Assembly: GCA_023129715.1 (NCBI GenBank) | Contig: JAGMBO010000016.1 | Coordinates: forward strand, 1-44,329 | Length of the DNA stretch: 44,329 bases | Direction of reading: 5' to 3' | From: Candidatus Eiseniibacteriota bacterium | GTDB lineage: Bacteria; Eisenbacteria; RBG-16-71-46; CAIMUX01; WJJG01 | Shown: positions 8,072-18,149 of the stretch, piece by piece | Layout of the letters: each line of letters starts with the position of its first letter | How positions within the stretch are numbered: position 1 is the stretch's first letter | Program-made: the position numbers and the translations under genes | Notes under the pieces: model-generated | Database searches by the model: none | What the model was told of the DNA's origin: nothing | The model's input: only the letters and a program-made list of their open reading frames with translations

Positions 8072-9931
8072 CTAGCCCCCATCCCCGGAAATGGCCACGG
8101 CAGCGATGGCCTCGCCTTGAAGCAACTCCCGGAGCAGCTCGCGCGCGATCGGAGCGGCGACCGCACTGCCGTGTCCACCCTGCTCAACGACCACGAGCAC
8201 GACCCATTGGGGCGCCTCCATCGGTGCCACGCCGAGGAAGATCGCATGGTCGTCCCCGTGGGGATTCTGCACGGTACCGGTTTTGCCCCCGATCCTGTAT
8301 CCCGGGATGCGCGCCGGCCGCCCGGTTGCATGCTCATCGGCCACTGCCGCCTCGAGCAGCCGGCGGATCAGCGCGCGTTCCTCCTCGCCCACCGGCAGGT
8401 CACGCACAACCTCCGGCTCGCCCGCCTCCCATACGAGACTACCGTCGCGGCGGGTCGCGCGCAGCGCCAGATGCGGTTGCCGCACGCGGCCGTCGGTCAC
8501 CAGCGCGGCGGCGCACGCGGCCAGCGCCAGCGGCGTGATCATCAGCTCACCCTGGCCGATCGCCAGATTGAGGGCCGCGCCCTCCGGCGGACGAGTCCCG
8601 AGTTGGCGCCGGTACCAAGCCATCGTCGGGACGAGACCGCCGCACTCTTCCGGCAAGTCGACGCCCGTGCGCGCATCGAGGCGCAGGCGCCCGACGTAGT
8701 CGAGCAGGGCGGCAAGACCGAGCCGGCGCGCCACTTGGTAGTAGTAGATATCGCAGGAGACGGCGAACGCTTCCTGCAACGCGACCCGCCCATGACCCTC
8801 GCGCTTCCAGCAGCGGAAGGCACGATCACCGAACCAGTAGCTCCCATGGCAGGGATCGAACCGAGAGCTCAGGCGCAGCCATCCCGCCTCCCGGGCCGCC
8901 AGCGTGGTCACGATCTTGAACACCGATCCCGGCGGATAGGCTGCCTGAGTCGCCCGGTTGAGCAACGGATGGGTCGCATCCTGCAGGACCCGCCACTCCT
9001 CGGCACTCAATCCTCGGGCAAAACGATTCGGATCGAAGCCCGGCACGCTGGCGCAGGCGAGGATCTCACCGGTCCAGGCATCGAGGACGACCACCGCACC
9101 TCGCACCGGATCGGCCGCGGCGAGCGCCTCCGGCCGCACCGCACGCAACAGCCGCTCGGCGCTCGCCTGCAGACCGGCGTCGATCGAGAGGGTCAGATCG
9201 GCGCCGGGCACGGCCGCACGGGGAGGCAGCCCGGGGAAGAGATCGGTCTTGCGGCCGACCGCGTCGACCGCCACGTATGTCTCACCGGGCGTCCCGCCCA
9301 ACAGCCATTCATACTCGCGTTCGATTCCCGCGCGCCCGACGCGCGTTCCCGGCCGGTAGCCCCCGCCGACCGGGGCCGCCTGCAACTCCTCGGGGTTGAC
9401 CTCACCGACATAGCCCAAGACGTGCGCCGCACGGCTCTCCGCCGGGTACCAGCGGCGCGGCACGCGCTCAACTCGCAGCCCGGCAATCGGCTCGAGCCGT
9501 TCGAGCAGGGGGGCAATCCGCTCCGGCAGCAGATCCTCCGCGATGCGCACCGGCGCGAAGAGCTTGCGGTGGCGCAGCGCCCGCGCGATCAGGGGCTTGG
9601 CCTCAAGACCCAGCTCGCCCGCCACCTGGGCAACGGTCTCCTCCACCTGCTCGGCGGTGCGGTACTCCGGGTGGGCGACTTCGAGCATCAGGGTGAAGCT
9701 GACATGATTGCCCGCCAACAGCACTCCCCGGCAATCGAAGATGCGCCCCCGCAGGGCCGGGATCGGATCGGGGCGAATCAGGTTCTTGTGCGCCAGGTCG
9801 GCATAGTCGGGCCCGCGCATGATCTGCAAGGCAAACAGCCGCGCCAGGAGGACGAGGAAGACGACACCGATCCACAGCCCGAGTGCCCAGGCGCGGCGGC
9901 GGCGGTCCCCGGCGGTCTCAGGAAAAGCCAC
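8072..9931 (-). CDS. mrdA: Penicillin-binding protein 2 (elongation transpeptidase)
   Basis: Class B PBP that cross-links peptidoglycan during side-wall growth, anchored in the inner membrane with a periplasmic catalytic domain. Of 619 residues, an N-terminal membrane anchor spans about 14-36, followed by the pedestal domain (RGRIFDCRG). The transpeptidase motifs are S336-V-F-K339, S392-C-D394 and K550-T-G-T553. The start is GTG with a G-rich stretch upstream, and the gene overlaps mreD by 14 bases. Confidence 0.96.
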   Translation of the reverse strand: MAFPETAGDRRRRAWALGLWIGVVFLVLLARLFALQIMRGPDYADLAHKNLIRPDPIPALRGRIFDCRGVLLAGNHVSFTLMLEVAHPEYRTAEQVEETVAQVAGELGLEAKPLIARALRHRKLFAPVRIAEDLLPERIAPLLERLEPIAGLRVERVPRRWYPAESRAAHVLGYVGEVNPEELQAAPVGGGYRPGTRVGRAGIEREYEWLLGGTPGETYVAVDAVGRKTDLFPGLPPRAAVPGADLTLSIDAGLQASAERLLRAVRPEALAAADPVRGAVVVLDAWTGEILACASVPGFDPNRFARGLSAEEWRVLQDATHPLLNRATQAAYPPGSVFKIVTTLAAREAGWLRLSSRFDPCHGSYWFGDRAFRCWKREGHGRVALQEAFAVSCDIYYYQVARRLGLAALLDYVGRLRLDARTGVDLPEECGGLVPTMAWYRRQLGTRPPEGAALNLAIGQGELMITPLALAACAAALVTDGRVRQPHLALRATRRDGSLVWEAGEPEVVRDLPVGEEERALIRRLLEAAVADEHATGRPARIPGYRIGGKTGTVQNPHGDDHAIFLGVAPMEAPQWVVLVVVEQGGHGSAVAAPIARELLRELLQGEAIAAVAISGDGG

Positions 9932-10415
9932 GGCCGCGCCCCCCAGCCCACAGATGCGGCAGCAGCGCCGCCGCGAGCGACGCGATGATCGCGGTATAGA
10001 GCGCCGCCGGCGGCGAGGCGCGCAGCCAAAGACCCAAGGCCTCGGCCGGCGCGAACGAGGTGACGGCGAGGGCCCGGGCGAGATCGTGGCCGAGCAACAG
10101 GAAGACGATCAGCAGCGCCTGCACGAGGGGATGGGTGCGATTGACGACCGGGGAGGTCGAGCCGGCGGCGAAGCCGACCAGACTCATCAGAAGGGCCTCG
10201 AGACCAAAGCGCTCGGGGTCGGCGCAATCCCGCAACAACCCGATCAGCAGACCGATCGCCACCCCCCCGCGCCCTCCCCCGGCTAGACCGGCATAGACGA
10301 CCAACGCCAGGAGCAGGTCGGGGCGCACGCCGGCAATCGCCACGCGCCGCACGATCGTCCCCTCCAACAAGAGGACGCCAAAGGTCGCGGCGACATAGCG
10401 CAAGTAGAACCGCAT
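9918..10415 (-). CDS. mreD: Rod shape-determining protein MreD
   Basis: Small inner-membrane elongasome protein, 165 residues with about five hydrophobic spans and a short arginine-rich tail. MreD proteins diverge strongly, so the call rests on size, topology, the GLLRDCADPERFGLEAL loop (family GFLxDxxxGxxxGxxA) and its place between mreC and mrdA. It starts six bases after the mreC stop codon and uses a Shine-Dalgarno sequence inside the mreC end. Confidence 0.88.
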   Translation of the reverse strand: MRFYLRYVAATFGVLLLEGTIVRRVAIAGVRPDLLLALVVYAGLAGGGRGGVAIGLLIGLLRDCADPERFGLEALLMSLVGFAAGSTSPVVNRTHPLVQALLIVFLLLGHDLARALAVTSFAPAEALGLWLRASPPAALYTAIIASLAAALLPHLWAGGRGRGFS

Positions 10416-10420
10416 CGTCC

Positions 10421-11203
10421 CTACTCCACGTAGAGGAAGAGCTCTTCGGCCCGATCCAGGTCGACCGCCGGACGCACGCGGATGACCTTGACCAGCGCCG
10501 TCGAATCATCGCGGACCGAGGTGACATAGCCGACGGGCAACCCCTCCCGATAGAGCCGCCCATCCCCCGAGGTGAACACGGTGTCGTCCACCGCGACCAC
10601 TCCCTGAATGGGGATTCCCTCCATGGCGAGCAGACGCTCGCGCGGGCGCCAGCGCAGCATGCCGACGTGTCGCGAATCGGGCACCCGCGCGCTGATCTGC
10701 ACGGCGCCATTGCGCAGGGTGCGCACGAGCACTTCCCGACCACGGGTCTGGATCACGTAACCGGCGAGCCCCTCCATGCCAAGCACCGCCTGGCGCGGGT
10801 GCGCCTCGGGGGAATCGCCGCTGAGCACGATGACCTCGCCGAAACGGTCGCTCACGCGTTCCACGACCAGCAATGGGGAGAGGGACCAGGAACTGCTCGC
10901 GGTGAACTCGAGCAGGTCGTAGAGCCGGGTCAGCTCGCGTTCCGCCTCGGCCAGCCGGGCGCGATCGAGACTGCGCCGGGCCAATGCGAGGCGCAACCGC
11001 TCGACCTCGGCCCACGCATCGGGAGGGCATCCGCCATAGGCCAACACCCAGCGGAAGGGCCACAAGAATGTCCCCCGCACGGTGCGTGCCGCATCCATCC
11101 GAGAGGAGACATCCGAAAGCAGAAAGACGACCGCCAGACCGACCGCGCCGGCGAGGATCAGCCAATCGGTGAGCCCCGGCCGTTCGGCTCGTCTCCGCAT
11201 CAT
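10421..11203 (-). CDS. mreC: Rod shape-determining protein MreC
   Basis: Bitopic periplasmic scaffold of the elongasome that links MreB/MreD to PBP2. The 260 residues show one N-terminal membrane span (about 13-32), a predicted coiled coil rich in Glu, Arg and Leu (about 65-100), then the beta-barrel domain with FGEVIVLSGDSPEAHPRQAV and GLAGYVIQ. GGAGGATGGC directly precedes the ATG. It follows mreB by 54 bases, and the gap contains the second copy of the 23-base repeat. Confidence 0.93.
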   Translation of the reverse strand: MMRRRAERPGLTDWLILAGAVGLAVVFLLSDVSSRMDAARTVRGTFLWPFRWVLAYGGCPPDAWAEVERLRLALARRSLDRARLAEAERELTRLYDLLEFTASSSWSLSPLLVVERVSDRFGEVIVLSGDSPEAHPRQAVLGMEGLAGYVIQTRGREVLVRTLRNGAVQISARVPDSRHVGMLRWRPRERLLAMEGIPIQGVVAVDDTVFTSGDGRLYREGLPVGYVTSVRDDSTALVKVIRVRPAVDLDRAEELFLYVE

Positions 11204-11237
11204 GCCATCCTCCGCCGGAGCCGCCTAAATCACTTCG

Positions 11238-11257
11238 CGCGATTCGTGCAAAGCCAT

Positions 11258-11260
<3 letters not shown>
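11238..11260 (-). repeat. 23-base repeat after mreB stop (copy 2)
   Basis: Begins with the mreB TAG and continues ATGGCTTTGCACGAATC, matching 6780-6802 at 21 of 23 positions. The ATG that follows the stop opens a ten-codon frame (MALHESREVI, stop) ending just upstream of mreC. It could couple mreB to mreC translation or be the relic of a local duplication. Confidence 0.8.
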
Positions 11261-12373
<1,113 letters not shown>

Positions 12374-12479
12374 CTAGCTTCAGGCCCGCGCCCAAGTTAG
12401 CAAATGCACTCACCCCACGCAACCGGTTCGTTGACCTGCCGGGACCCGCCTGGTTCCGCTCCGCCGCGCGCGGTTCTTC

Positions 12480-12507
12480 GGATCCCCAAGCGGCCCGCTC
12501 GGGATCC
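12480..12507. repeat. Inverted repeat (hairpin) upstream of mreB
   Basis: GGATCCC (12480-12486) and GGGATCC (12501-12507) pair, and inside them AGCG pairs with CGCT around a GCC loop, giving a nested hairpin of about eleven pairs. It lies in the shared upstream region of two divergent transcription units, so a terminator role is unlikely. Confidence 0.6.
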
Positions 12508-12531
12508 GCTCATCGCCGGCCCGTGGCTGCC

Positions 12532-12568
12532 CCGGGGATCGCCGGCGGTGGGAAACGGCGATCCCCGG
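12532..12568. repeat. Perfect 13-bp inverted repeat upstream of mreB
   Basis: CCGGGGATCGCCG (12532-12544) and CGGCGATCCCCGG (12556-12568) are exact reverse complements around an eleven-base loop. There is no T-run on either side. It could be a regulator binding site, an RNA leader hairpin or a REP-like element. Confidence 0.7.
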
Positions 12569-12654
12569 ACCCAAGCCGGTGGACCCGCTCCGGCGGTCGC
12601 GGGGTTAACCCGAGGTAGAAGACATGTGAGCATGCCCGCATGACAAAGAGGGTC

Positions 12655-12683
12655 TTGACCATGATGGGGCGGATTGCTAGGTT
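12655..12683 (+). promoter_or_regulatory. Predicted sigma70-type promoter
   Basis: TTGACC (12655-12660), a 17-base spacer and TAGGTT (12678-12683). The -35 matches five of six positions and the -10 three. It reads towards the exported-protein gene starting at 12759. Confidence 0.45.
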
Positions 12684-12758
12684 CAGCCCCGATTCCAACC
12701 TAGGACCGTGCCCGCAGATGCAGCGCTTTGCACTCTCGAGGGCAGGGAGGTGACTGTC

Positions 12759-13244
12759 GTGAGAACATATCTGGGTCTGATCCTCGCCACCCTGATGGTG
12801 GCCACGATCCCCCCTACAGTCCCGGCGCAGGATGCCGCCCCCGGGGCGCCCCTGGGGCAGCGATCGATGGCAACGCTGTCGGGCATGGTCACCGACGGCA
12901 GCGGTGCGCCCCTCTCCGGCGTTGCGGTCAAGGTCTTCGAGGAAGGCTTCATGCTCGAGGAGGTCGCAACTGGCGCCGACGGGAGCTATCGGCTGCGCTT
13001 TCCCTATCTCCCGGATATCGACTGGACGATTGTCGCCTGGTATGTACCCCCGAGTGACGACCTCGTGCCCGAGATCCTCATCCTCCGCGAGAGCCTGCGG
13101 TCGAAGAGCCTCGACCTGTGGAGCACCTGTCTACCGCGGGGGGAGCTGAAGGCTCAGATGCACTACGACGCCACGTTGGTCGACGGCGATACCAAGCGCC
13201 AGATGATCTCCCAACTGGAGTGTTTCGAGCGGCAGTCGGAGTAG
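12759..13244 (+). CDS. Exported protein with carboxypeptidase-regulatory-like domain
   Basis: Hypothetical secreted protein of 162 residues. I chose the GTG at 12759 because GGGAGGTGA lies a few bases upstream and translation from it gives a clear signal peptide (VRTYLGLILATLMVATIP...) with likely cleavage near PAQ-D. The mature part has one beta-sandwich domain of the carboxypeptidase regulatory type: LSGMVTDGSGAPLSGVAVKV, then GADGSYRLRF. Such domains are usually structural or ligand-binding in surface proteins. The tail holds two cysteines. It probably shares a transcript with the FGE-fold lipoprotein 117 bases downstream. No enzymatic function is visible. Confidence 0.75.
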   Translation: MRTYLGLILATLMVATIPPTVPAQDAAPGAPLGQRSMATLSGMVTDGSGAPLSGVAVKVFEEGFMLEEVATGADGSYRLRFPYLPDIDWTIVAWYVPPSDDLVPEILILRESLRSKSLDLWSTCLPRGELKAQMHYDATLVDGDTKRQMISQLECFERQSE

Positions 13245-13361
13245 GAACGGATGGAGCGCCGCCGGCGGTCCGCGGATCCGATCTCACCGTTCCCCATGAT
13301 TCCGCTTACACTCCCGAGGAGGATCGAACTCGCGGTCGCATCTGGATGCAGGGGGGACGAG

Positions 13362-14924
13362 ATGCGTGTCAGAAGACTTTTCGCGGCGGGCTTCGTCGCG
13401 GCGTTGACCGCGGCGATTCTGCTCTTCGCCGCCTGCGACGAGCAGTCCGACGTGATCGACCCGGAGGCACAGGGGCCGCCGGCGCCCCAGTGGAGTTATG
13501 TCTCCACCACCGCCTCGGAGGGCATCACCCTCGAGTGGACCGATGTCGCCACCGGTGAGGTCGGATTCATCATCTACCGTTCCCTCGCGCTCGGCGGCTT
13601 CACGCCCTATGACACCGTCGCCGCGGATGTCGAGGAATATGAGGATCAGGAGGTCACGTCGGGGACCCCCTATTACTACCAGATTCGAACCCGTGATCCG
13701 ATCGGCCGTCTCAGCGATCCGACACCCGCGCTGTGGGCCATCGCCGCCGACAACGAATCTCCCGACATGCCCAGTTCCCCCTCCCCCGCGAACAAGAGCT
13801 TCGATCTGGTGTTTCCCGGCCTGGTGACCCTGACCTGGGAGGGCGGCGACACCGACAGCGGCAGTCTCACCCGCGTGGTCTATTTCGGTGACTCGCGAGC
13901 GGCGCTCGCCGAAGTCGCCACCGATCTGCCCGACAACAGCTATACCTTGGACGACACGCTGGCCCGCTCCCGGTTCTACTTCTGGCGCGTGCGGATTACC
14001 GATGACCAGGGCGCGACGGCCCTCTCCCCCACGTGGAGCTTCGGCACCAAGATCGAGCGGATCGAGATCCCCGCGGGCCATTTCTTCCGGGGAGACTGTG
14101 GCATCTTCCATCCCGCCGACCCGTCGCGCTTCTGTCCCCCGGAAAACCCGACCTACGCGGCGGCCTTCGACATCGACAAGTTCGAGGTCACCAACCAGCT
14201 CTATGCCCAGTTCTTGAGCGAGTTGATCGAAGACAGCTGGATCGTCGTCGAGAATGGCCGGGTCTACTCGACGGTCGGTGACACGCTCTTCGCCAAGGTC
14301 TATCCCGACGGTGATGAGGACTCCGGCATCCGCTTCGTTCCCGATCACAACGGGGGGGTCTTCGTGCCGCGGAGCGGCAAGGAGAACCATCCCGCCATCG
14401 AGGTGACCTGGCACGGGGCCCGCCGCTTCGCGCACTACTACCAGCGGCGGTTGCCGACCGAGGTGGAGTGGGAGAAGGCGGCGCGAGGCACGACCAGCAC
14501 CTGGGGCAGCTTCACCTATGTTTCCGGCGAGGAGACGCTGAGCATTGGTCTCGGCAATCCCTATCCGTGGGGAGCGACGCCGCAGGCGAACTACTTCAAC
14601 TACGTTAACAGCGGTGATCCCTTCGAGTCTCGCGTCGACCTCTCGACTACCCCGGTCGGGTACTACGACGGGTCTTCCCAGGGAGGGTACAACACCGGCT
14701 GCAACTGCAGTCCCTACGGCGTGTATGATCTCGCCGGAAACGCCGCCGAGTGGTGCGAGGACGAGTTCGTTCCCTACCAGGGCGGCAGCTATGGCGGGAT
14801 GCGCCTGATCAAGGGGGGCGGCTGGCGCTCGATGCCCACCTGGTGCCAGGTATTCTGGCGGCAGGAGTCTCATCCCGACAGCTCGGACAACCTGATCGGG
14901 TTCCGGACCGCCGCCGCGCAGTAG
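13362..14924 (+). CDS. Lipoprotein with FN3-like domains and FGE-sulfatase-type domain
   Basis: A 520-residue surface or periplasmic lipoprotein. The ATG at 13362 follows GGGGGGACGAG and opens a lipoprotein signal peptide ending LFAAC (Cys25). Domains are FN3-like (about 41-127, with EGITLEWTDV and PYYYQIRTRDP), a second FN3/Ig-like domain (about 133-230), then a formylglycine-generating-enzyme fold (about 232-520) with IEIPAGHFF, FEVTNQLYAQFL, RRLPTEVEWEKAARG, YDLAGNAAEWCED and DNLIGFRTA. In true FGEs two active-site cysteines five residues apart bind copper. Here the first position aligns with Ser (WRSMPTWC) and only the second Cys remains, so sulfatase activation is unlikely. The frame is open upstream to 13251, but without a signal peptide. 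Confidence 0.85.
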   Translation: MRVRRLFAAGFVAALTAAILLFAACDEQSDVIDPEAQGPPAPQWSYVSTTASEGITLEWTDVATGEVGFIIYRSLALGGFTPYDTVAADVEEYEDQEVTSGTPYYYQIRTRDPIGRLSDPTPALWAIAADNESPDMPSSPSPANKSFDLVFPGLVTLTWEGGDTDSGSLTRVVYFGDSRAALAEVATDLPDNSYTLDDTLARSRFYFWRVRITDDQGATALSPTWSFGTKIERIEIPAGHFFRGDCGIFHPADPSRFCPPENPTYAAAFDIDKFEVTNQLYAQFLSELIEDSWIVVENGRVYSTVGDTLFAKVYPDGDEDSGIRFVPDHNGGVFVPRSGKENHPAIEVTWHGARRFAHYYQRRLPTEVEWEKAARGTTSTWGSFTYVSGEETLSIGLGNPYPWGATPQANYFNYVNSGDPFESRVDLSTTPVGYYDGSSQGGYNTGCNCSPYGVYDLAGNAAEWCEDEFVPYQGGSYGGMRLIKGGGWRSMPTWCQVFWRQESHPDSSDNLIGFRTAAAQ

Positions 14925-14961
14925 CTGAAAACCCACCGTCCATCCGGCGAAGCCCCGGTAC

Positions 14962-14991
14962 CCGTGGCCTCCGGTCAAGCCCGAGCCACGG
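14962..14991 (+). repeat. Hairpin in leader of thrS
   Basis: CCGTGGC (14962-14968) and GCCACGG (14985-14991) are perfect reverse complements around a sixteen-base loop. It lies 75 bases before the thrS start, after the upstream lipoprotein stop. It might be part of a thrS leader or simply end the upstream transcript. There is no T-run. Confidence 0.4.
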
Positions 14992-15066
14992 AGCTGGGAT
15001 TCATGGGGTCCGCGGCCGAGACGCTCTCCGGCGATCCAAGACGCGCAGAGGAGGCAACGAGGAAGG

Positions 15067-16977
15067 ATGCCACAGGTCACCTTGCCCGACCGCGATCCGG
15101 TCGATGTCCCCGCTCACACATCCCTGGCCGAGTTGGCACGGAACACCGCGGGCACCCGCGCCAAGCGCGCCGTGGCCGCCTGGATCGACGAGCGGCTCGT
15201 CGATCTCAGTCATCCGATCGAGGCCGACTGCCGCGTGCGTTTCGTGACCCCCGCTGATCCCGAGGGTCTCGACGTCTTCCGCCACTCATCCGCCCACCTG
15301 TTGGCCGAGGCGGTTGTCTCCCTCTTCCCCGACGCCCGTCCGACGATCGGACCGGTGGTCGACGAGGGCTTCTACTACGACTTCGACCACGCGCCCTTCA
15401 GCGACGAGGACCTCCTCCGCATCGAGGAGCGCATGCGGGCGATCGTCGCCGAAGGTCGGCCGCTGCACCGGCGCGAGATCTCCGCCGATCAGGCCCGAGA
15501 GCTCTTTCGCGACAATCGCTACAAGCTTGAAATGATCGACGCGCTGCCCGCCGGAGAGACGATCACTGTCTATGAGCAGGGCAATCGGGCCTTTGTCGAT
15601 CTCTGCCGCGGCCCCCACGTGTCGGATCTCTCGCGGATCAAGGCCTTCAAGTTGCTGAAGGTCGCCGGCGCCTACTGGCGCGCCGATGCCCGCAATACGA
15701 TGCTGCAGCGCATCTATGGAATCAGCTTCGAGCAGCCCAAGGAGCTGCGCGCCCATCTCGCCGCTATCGCGGAGGCCAAGAAGCGTGATCACCGCAAGCT
15801 CGGCCGCGAGCTCGACCTCTTCTCCTTCCACGAAGAGGGGCAAGGCTTCCCCTTCTGGCACGGCCGGGGCACCGTGATCTACAACGAGCTCGCCAACTTC
15901 ATCCGCGAGGAGTGCCGTCGGCGCGGCTACACCGAGGTGCGCACGCCGACGATCCTCAACGAGGAGCTCTGGCGCCGCAGTGGCCACTGGGACCACTACG
16001 CCGACGCCATGTACTTCGTCGACATCGACGAGAAACCCCATGCCGTCAAGCCGATGAATTGCCCCGGGGGTCTGTTGGTCTACAGGAGCCGCTTGCATTC
16101 CTACCGCGATCTGCCGATCCGCCAGGCCGAGCTGGGGCTGGTGCATCGCAACGAGCTCTCCGGCGTGCTTCACGGCCTCTTCCGCGTGCGGGCCTTCACC
16201 CAGGATGACGCCCACGTCTTCTGCACGCACGAGCAACTCATCGATGAAGTCGTCGCGCTGATCGACTTCTGCCAGTACGTCTACCAGACTTTCGGTTTTC
16301 CGCCCGCGGAGATCGTCCTCTCGACTCGCCCCGCCGACTGCATCGGCAGCGATCAGATCTGGGAGACCGCCACCCATGCGCTGCGCCAGGGTCTCGAGCG
16401 ACTCGACCTCGCCTATCGCGTCGCCGAGGGCGAGGGCGCCTTCTACGGCCCGAAAATCGACTTCGACATTCGTGATTGTCTCAAGCGCAAGTGGCAGTGC
16501 GGCACGATCCAGGTCGACTTCTCGATGCCGGAACGCTTCGATCTGACCTACGAGGGACCCGATGGGCACTCCCACCGCCCGGTGATGCTCCATCGGGCAA
16601 TCCTCGGCAGCCTGGAACGCTTCATCGGCGTGCTCATCGAACACACGGCCGGGAAGCTGCCGCTATGGATTTCACCGCTACAGGCGCGGGTGATCCCGAT
16701 CACCGAGCGTCATCACGCGTATGCCCAGGAGGTCCACCGGCAGCTCGCCGACGCCGGAGTGCGCGTTGCGGTCGACGCCCGCGACGAGACGCTCGGCAAG
16801 CGCGTGCGGGCCGCGCAGCTCGAGAAGGTCAACTACATCCTGGTGGCGGGCGACAAGGAAATGGAGGCGGGGACGATCAATGTGCGCACACGCGACAATG
16901 TCGTCCACGGCGCGGTTACCGTCGACGAATTGATCGAACGTCTGCGCCAAGAGATCGCATGCCGCGCCCTCGTCTGA
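15067..16977 (+). CDS. thrS: Threonine--tRNA ligase
   Basis: Charges tRNA-Thr in the cytoplasm. The 636-residue protein has an N-terminal TGS domain (1-60), the editing domain beginning RHSSAHLLAEAV, and the class II catalytic core with zinc ligands Cys in PMNCPGG, His in QDDAHVFC and His in PVMLHRAILGSLERF. The anticodon-binding domain follows (ARVIPITERHHAYAQ). The start lies just after GAGGAAGG. The usual infC-rpmI-rplT neighbours are absent. Instead, a glycosyltransferase gene overlaps the 3' end by 19 bases, so thrS appears to lead a glycan operon. Confidence 0.98.
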   Translation: MPQVTLPDRDPVDVPAHTSLAELARNTAGTRAKRAVAAWIDERLVDLSHPIEADCRVRFVTPADPEGLDVFRHSSAHLLAEAVVSLFPDARPTIGPVVDEGFYYDFDHAPFSDEDLLRIEERMRAIVAEGRPLHRREISADQARELFRDNRYKLEMIDALPAGETITVYEQGNRAFVDLCRGPHVSDLSRIKAFKLLKVAGAYWRADARNTMLQRIYGISFEQPKELRAHLAAIAEAKKRDHRKLGRELDLFSFHEEGQGFPFWHGRGTVIYNELANFIREECRRRGYTEVRTPTILNEELWRRSGHWDHYADAMYFVDIDEKPHAVKPMNCPGGLLVYRSRLHSYRDLPIRQAELGLVHRNELSGVLHGLFRVRAFTQDDAHVFCTHEQLIDEVVALIDFCQYVYQTFGFPPAEIVLSTRPADCIGSDQIWETATHALRQGLERLDLAYRVAEGEGAFYGPKIDFDIRDCLKRKWQCGTIQVDFSMPERFDLTYEGPDGHSHRPVMLHRAILGSLERFIGVLIEHTAGKLPLWISPLQARVIPITERHHAYAQEVHRQLADAGVRVAVDARDETLGKRVRAAQLEKVNYILVAGDKEMEAGTINVRTRDNVVHGAVTVDELIERLRQEIACRALV

Positions 16978-18149
16978 GACCGCGTGCGATCGTGCAGATC
17001 GTCCGCGGGCTGAGCCGCTCGGGGGGCATTTCCGGAGTCGCCTTCGAGCTCGCGGCCGAGTTTCGCCGCCGCGGCCATCCGGTTGAGAATGTCTGTCTCT
17101 ACCCACCCGAACAGGCTGAAGGCATCGACCTGGGCGAGGTCAGCCGCTGCCCGCGCCTGGCTGCGCTCTGCCGGGCGATTCCCTGGCGGCATCTGCGGCT
17201 GATGGTCGAGGTGCCCCTCTTCACGCTGATCGCCACCCGCAGCGCCCGGCAGCGCCATGCGGCGCTGGTGATCGTGCATGGCGACGGCTGCGCGGGAGAC
17301 CTCTTCGTCGCCCACAGCTGCCACCGGGCGGCGATCGCCGCCAAGATCGCCGCCCGGCGCTGGGCCTGGGCGCTATGGCCCCTACATGCTTACCTCCTGT
17401 TGCGCGAGCTGCTGATCGTGGGGCGCGGGTTTCGCTTCATCGTCGGCGTCTCCCGCGAGGTTGCCCGCCAGTTCCGCCACTTCCACCGGATCCCCCCCGA
17501 GCGCATCGTCTCAATCGTCAATGGCGTCGACCGCGACCGGTTCCATCCCGCGGCGAGCAAGCCGGAGGCGCGGCTGACCCTGGGCCTGCCGGCGGAGGCG
17601 ACGATCCTGCTCTTCGTCGGCCATCAGTTCGCCACCAAGGGACTAGGGATCATCCTGGAGGGCCTGGCCCGCTGCGGAACCGCCGCGGATCCCCTCTTGC
17701 TCGTCATCGGTGACGATCGCCCGGGCCCCTATCGCGCACGCGCGGCCCGTCTCGGAATCGCCGGGCGGGTCCACTTTCTCGGCCGGCAGTCCGAGATCGA
17801 GCGTTACTATCAGGCCGCCGACCTGCTCGTACTCCTGTCCGAGTACGAGGCTCTCGGCCTCGTCGGTCTCGAGGCGCTCTCCTGCGGCGTGCCGGTCATG
17901 GCCACCCGCACCGGCGGCATCACCGAGTATCTCCAGGATGGCGTCAACGGTGTCTTCGTCGAGCGCTCGGCCGCTGCCGTCGGTGAGCGGCTCGGCCGCT
18001 TGCTCGCCAACGAGGAGGAACGCCGGCGGCTCGCGGAGGCGGCGCGCCCATCGACCCGCCCCTTCGCCTGGAGCGTGATCGCCGATGAGTATCTGCGACT
18101 CGGCGAGCGCATCGCCGGAGCGGATCGGGAGGCGCGCGGGGAAAGATGA
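16959..18149 (+). CDS. Glycosyltransferase, GT4-type
   Basis: Predicted cytoplasmic or membrane-associated sugar transferase of 396 residues with two Rossmann-like halves (GT-B). The N-terminal glycine-rich acceptor loop is RGLSRSGGISGVAFELA. The C-terminal half has SIVNGVDRDRFHP and the donor-site E-x7-E block EALGLVGLEALSCGVPVMATRTGGITEYL, typical of family GT4 (RfaG/PimA-like). The ATG overlaps the thrS end by 19 bases with only a weak AAGAG ribosome site, which suggests coupling. The donor and acceptor sugars cannot be read from sequence. Confidence 0.88.
   Translation: MPRPRLRPRAIVQIVRGLSRSGGISGVAFELAAEFRRRGHPVENVCLYPPEQAEGIDLGEVSRCPRLAALCRAIPWRHLRLMVEVPLFTLIATRSARQRHAALVIVHGDGCAGDLFVAHSCHRAAIAAKIAARRWAWALWPLHAYLLLRELLIVGRGFRFIVGVSREVARQFRHFHRIPPERIVSIVNGVDRDRFHPAASKPEARLTLGLPAEATILLFVGHQFATKGLGIILEGLARCGTAADPLLLVIGDDRPGPYRARAARLGIAGRVHFLGRQSEIERYYQAADLLVLLSEYEALGLVGLEALSCGVPVMATRTGGITEYLQDGVNGVFVERSAAAVGERLGRLLANEEERRRLAEAARPSTRPFAWSVIADEYLRLGERIAGADREARGER

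Noticed and set aside
8117-9988. Open frame of about 620 codons antisense to mrdA
   Set aside because: mrdA carries all transpeptidase motifs on the other strand. The antisense product has no recognisable domain or ribosome site.
14925-15066. Possible T-box or other riboswitch ahead of thrS
   Set aside because: Only one short hairpin is present. I find no T-box consensus, specifier loop or terminator/antiterminator pair, and T-boxes are mainly a Gram-positive feature.
13284-15080. Open frame of about 600 codons on the minus strand
   Set aside because: It covers the FN3-FGE lipoprotein and the thrS leader in antisense. It has no family similarity and is a GC-driven shadow.
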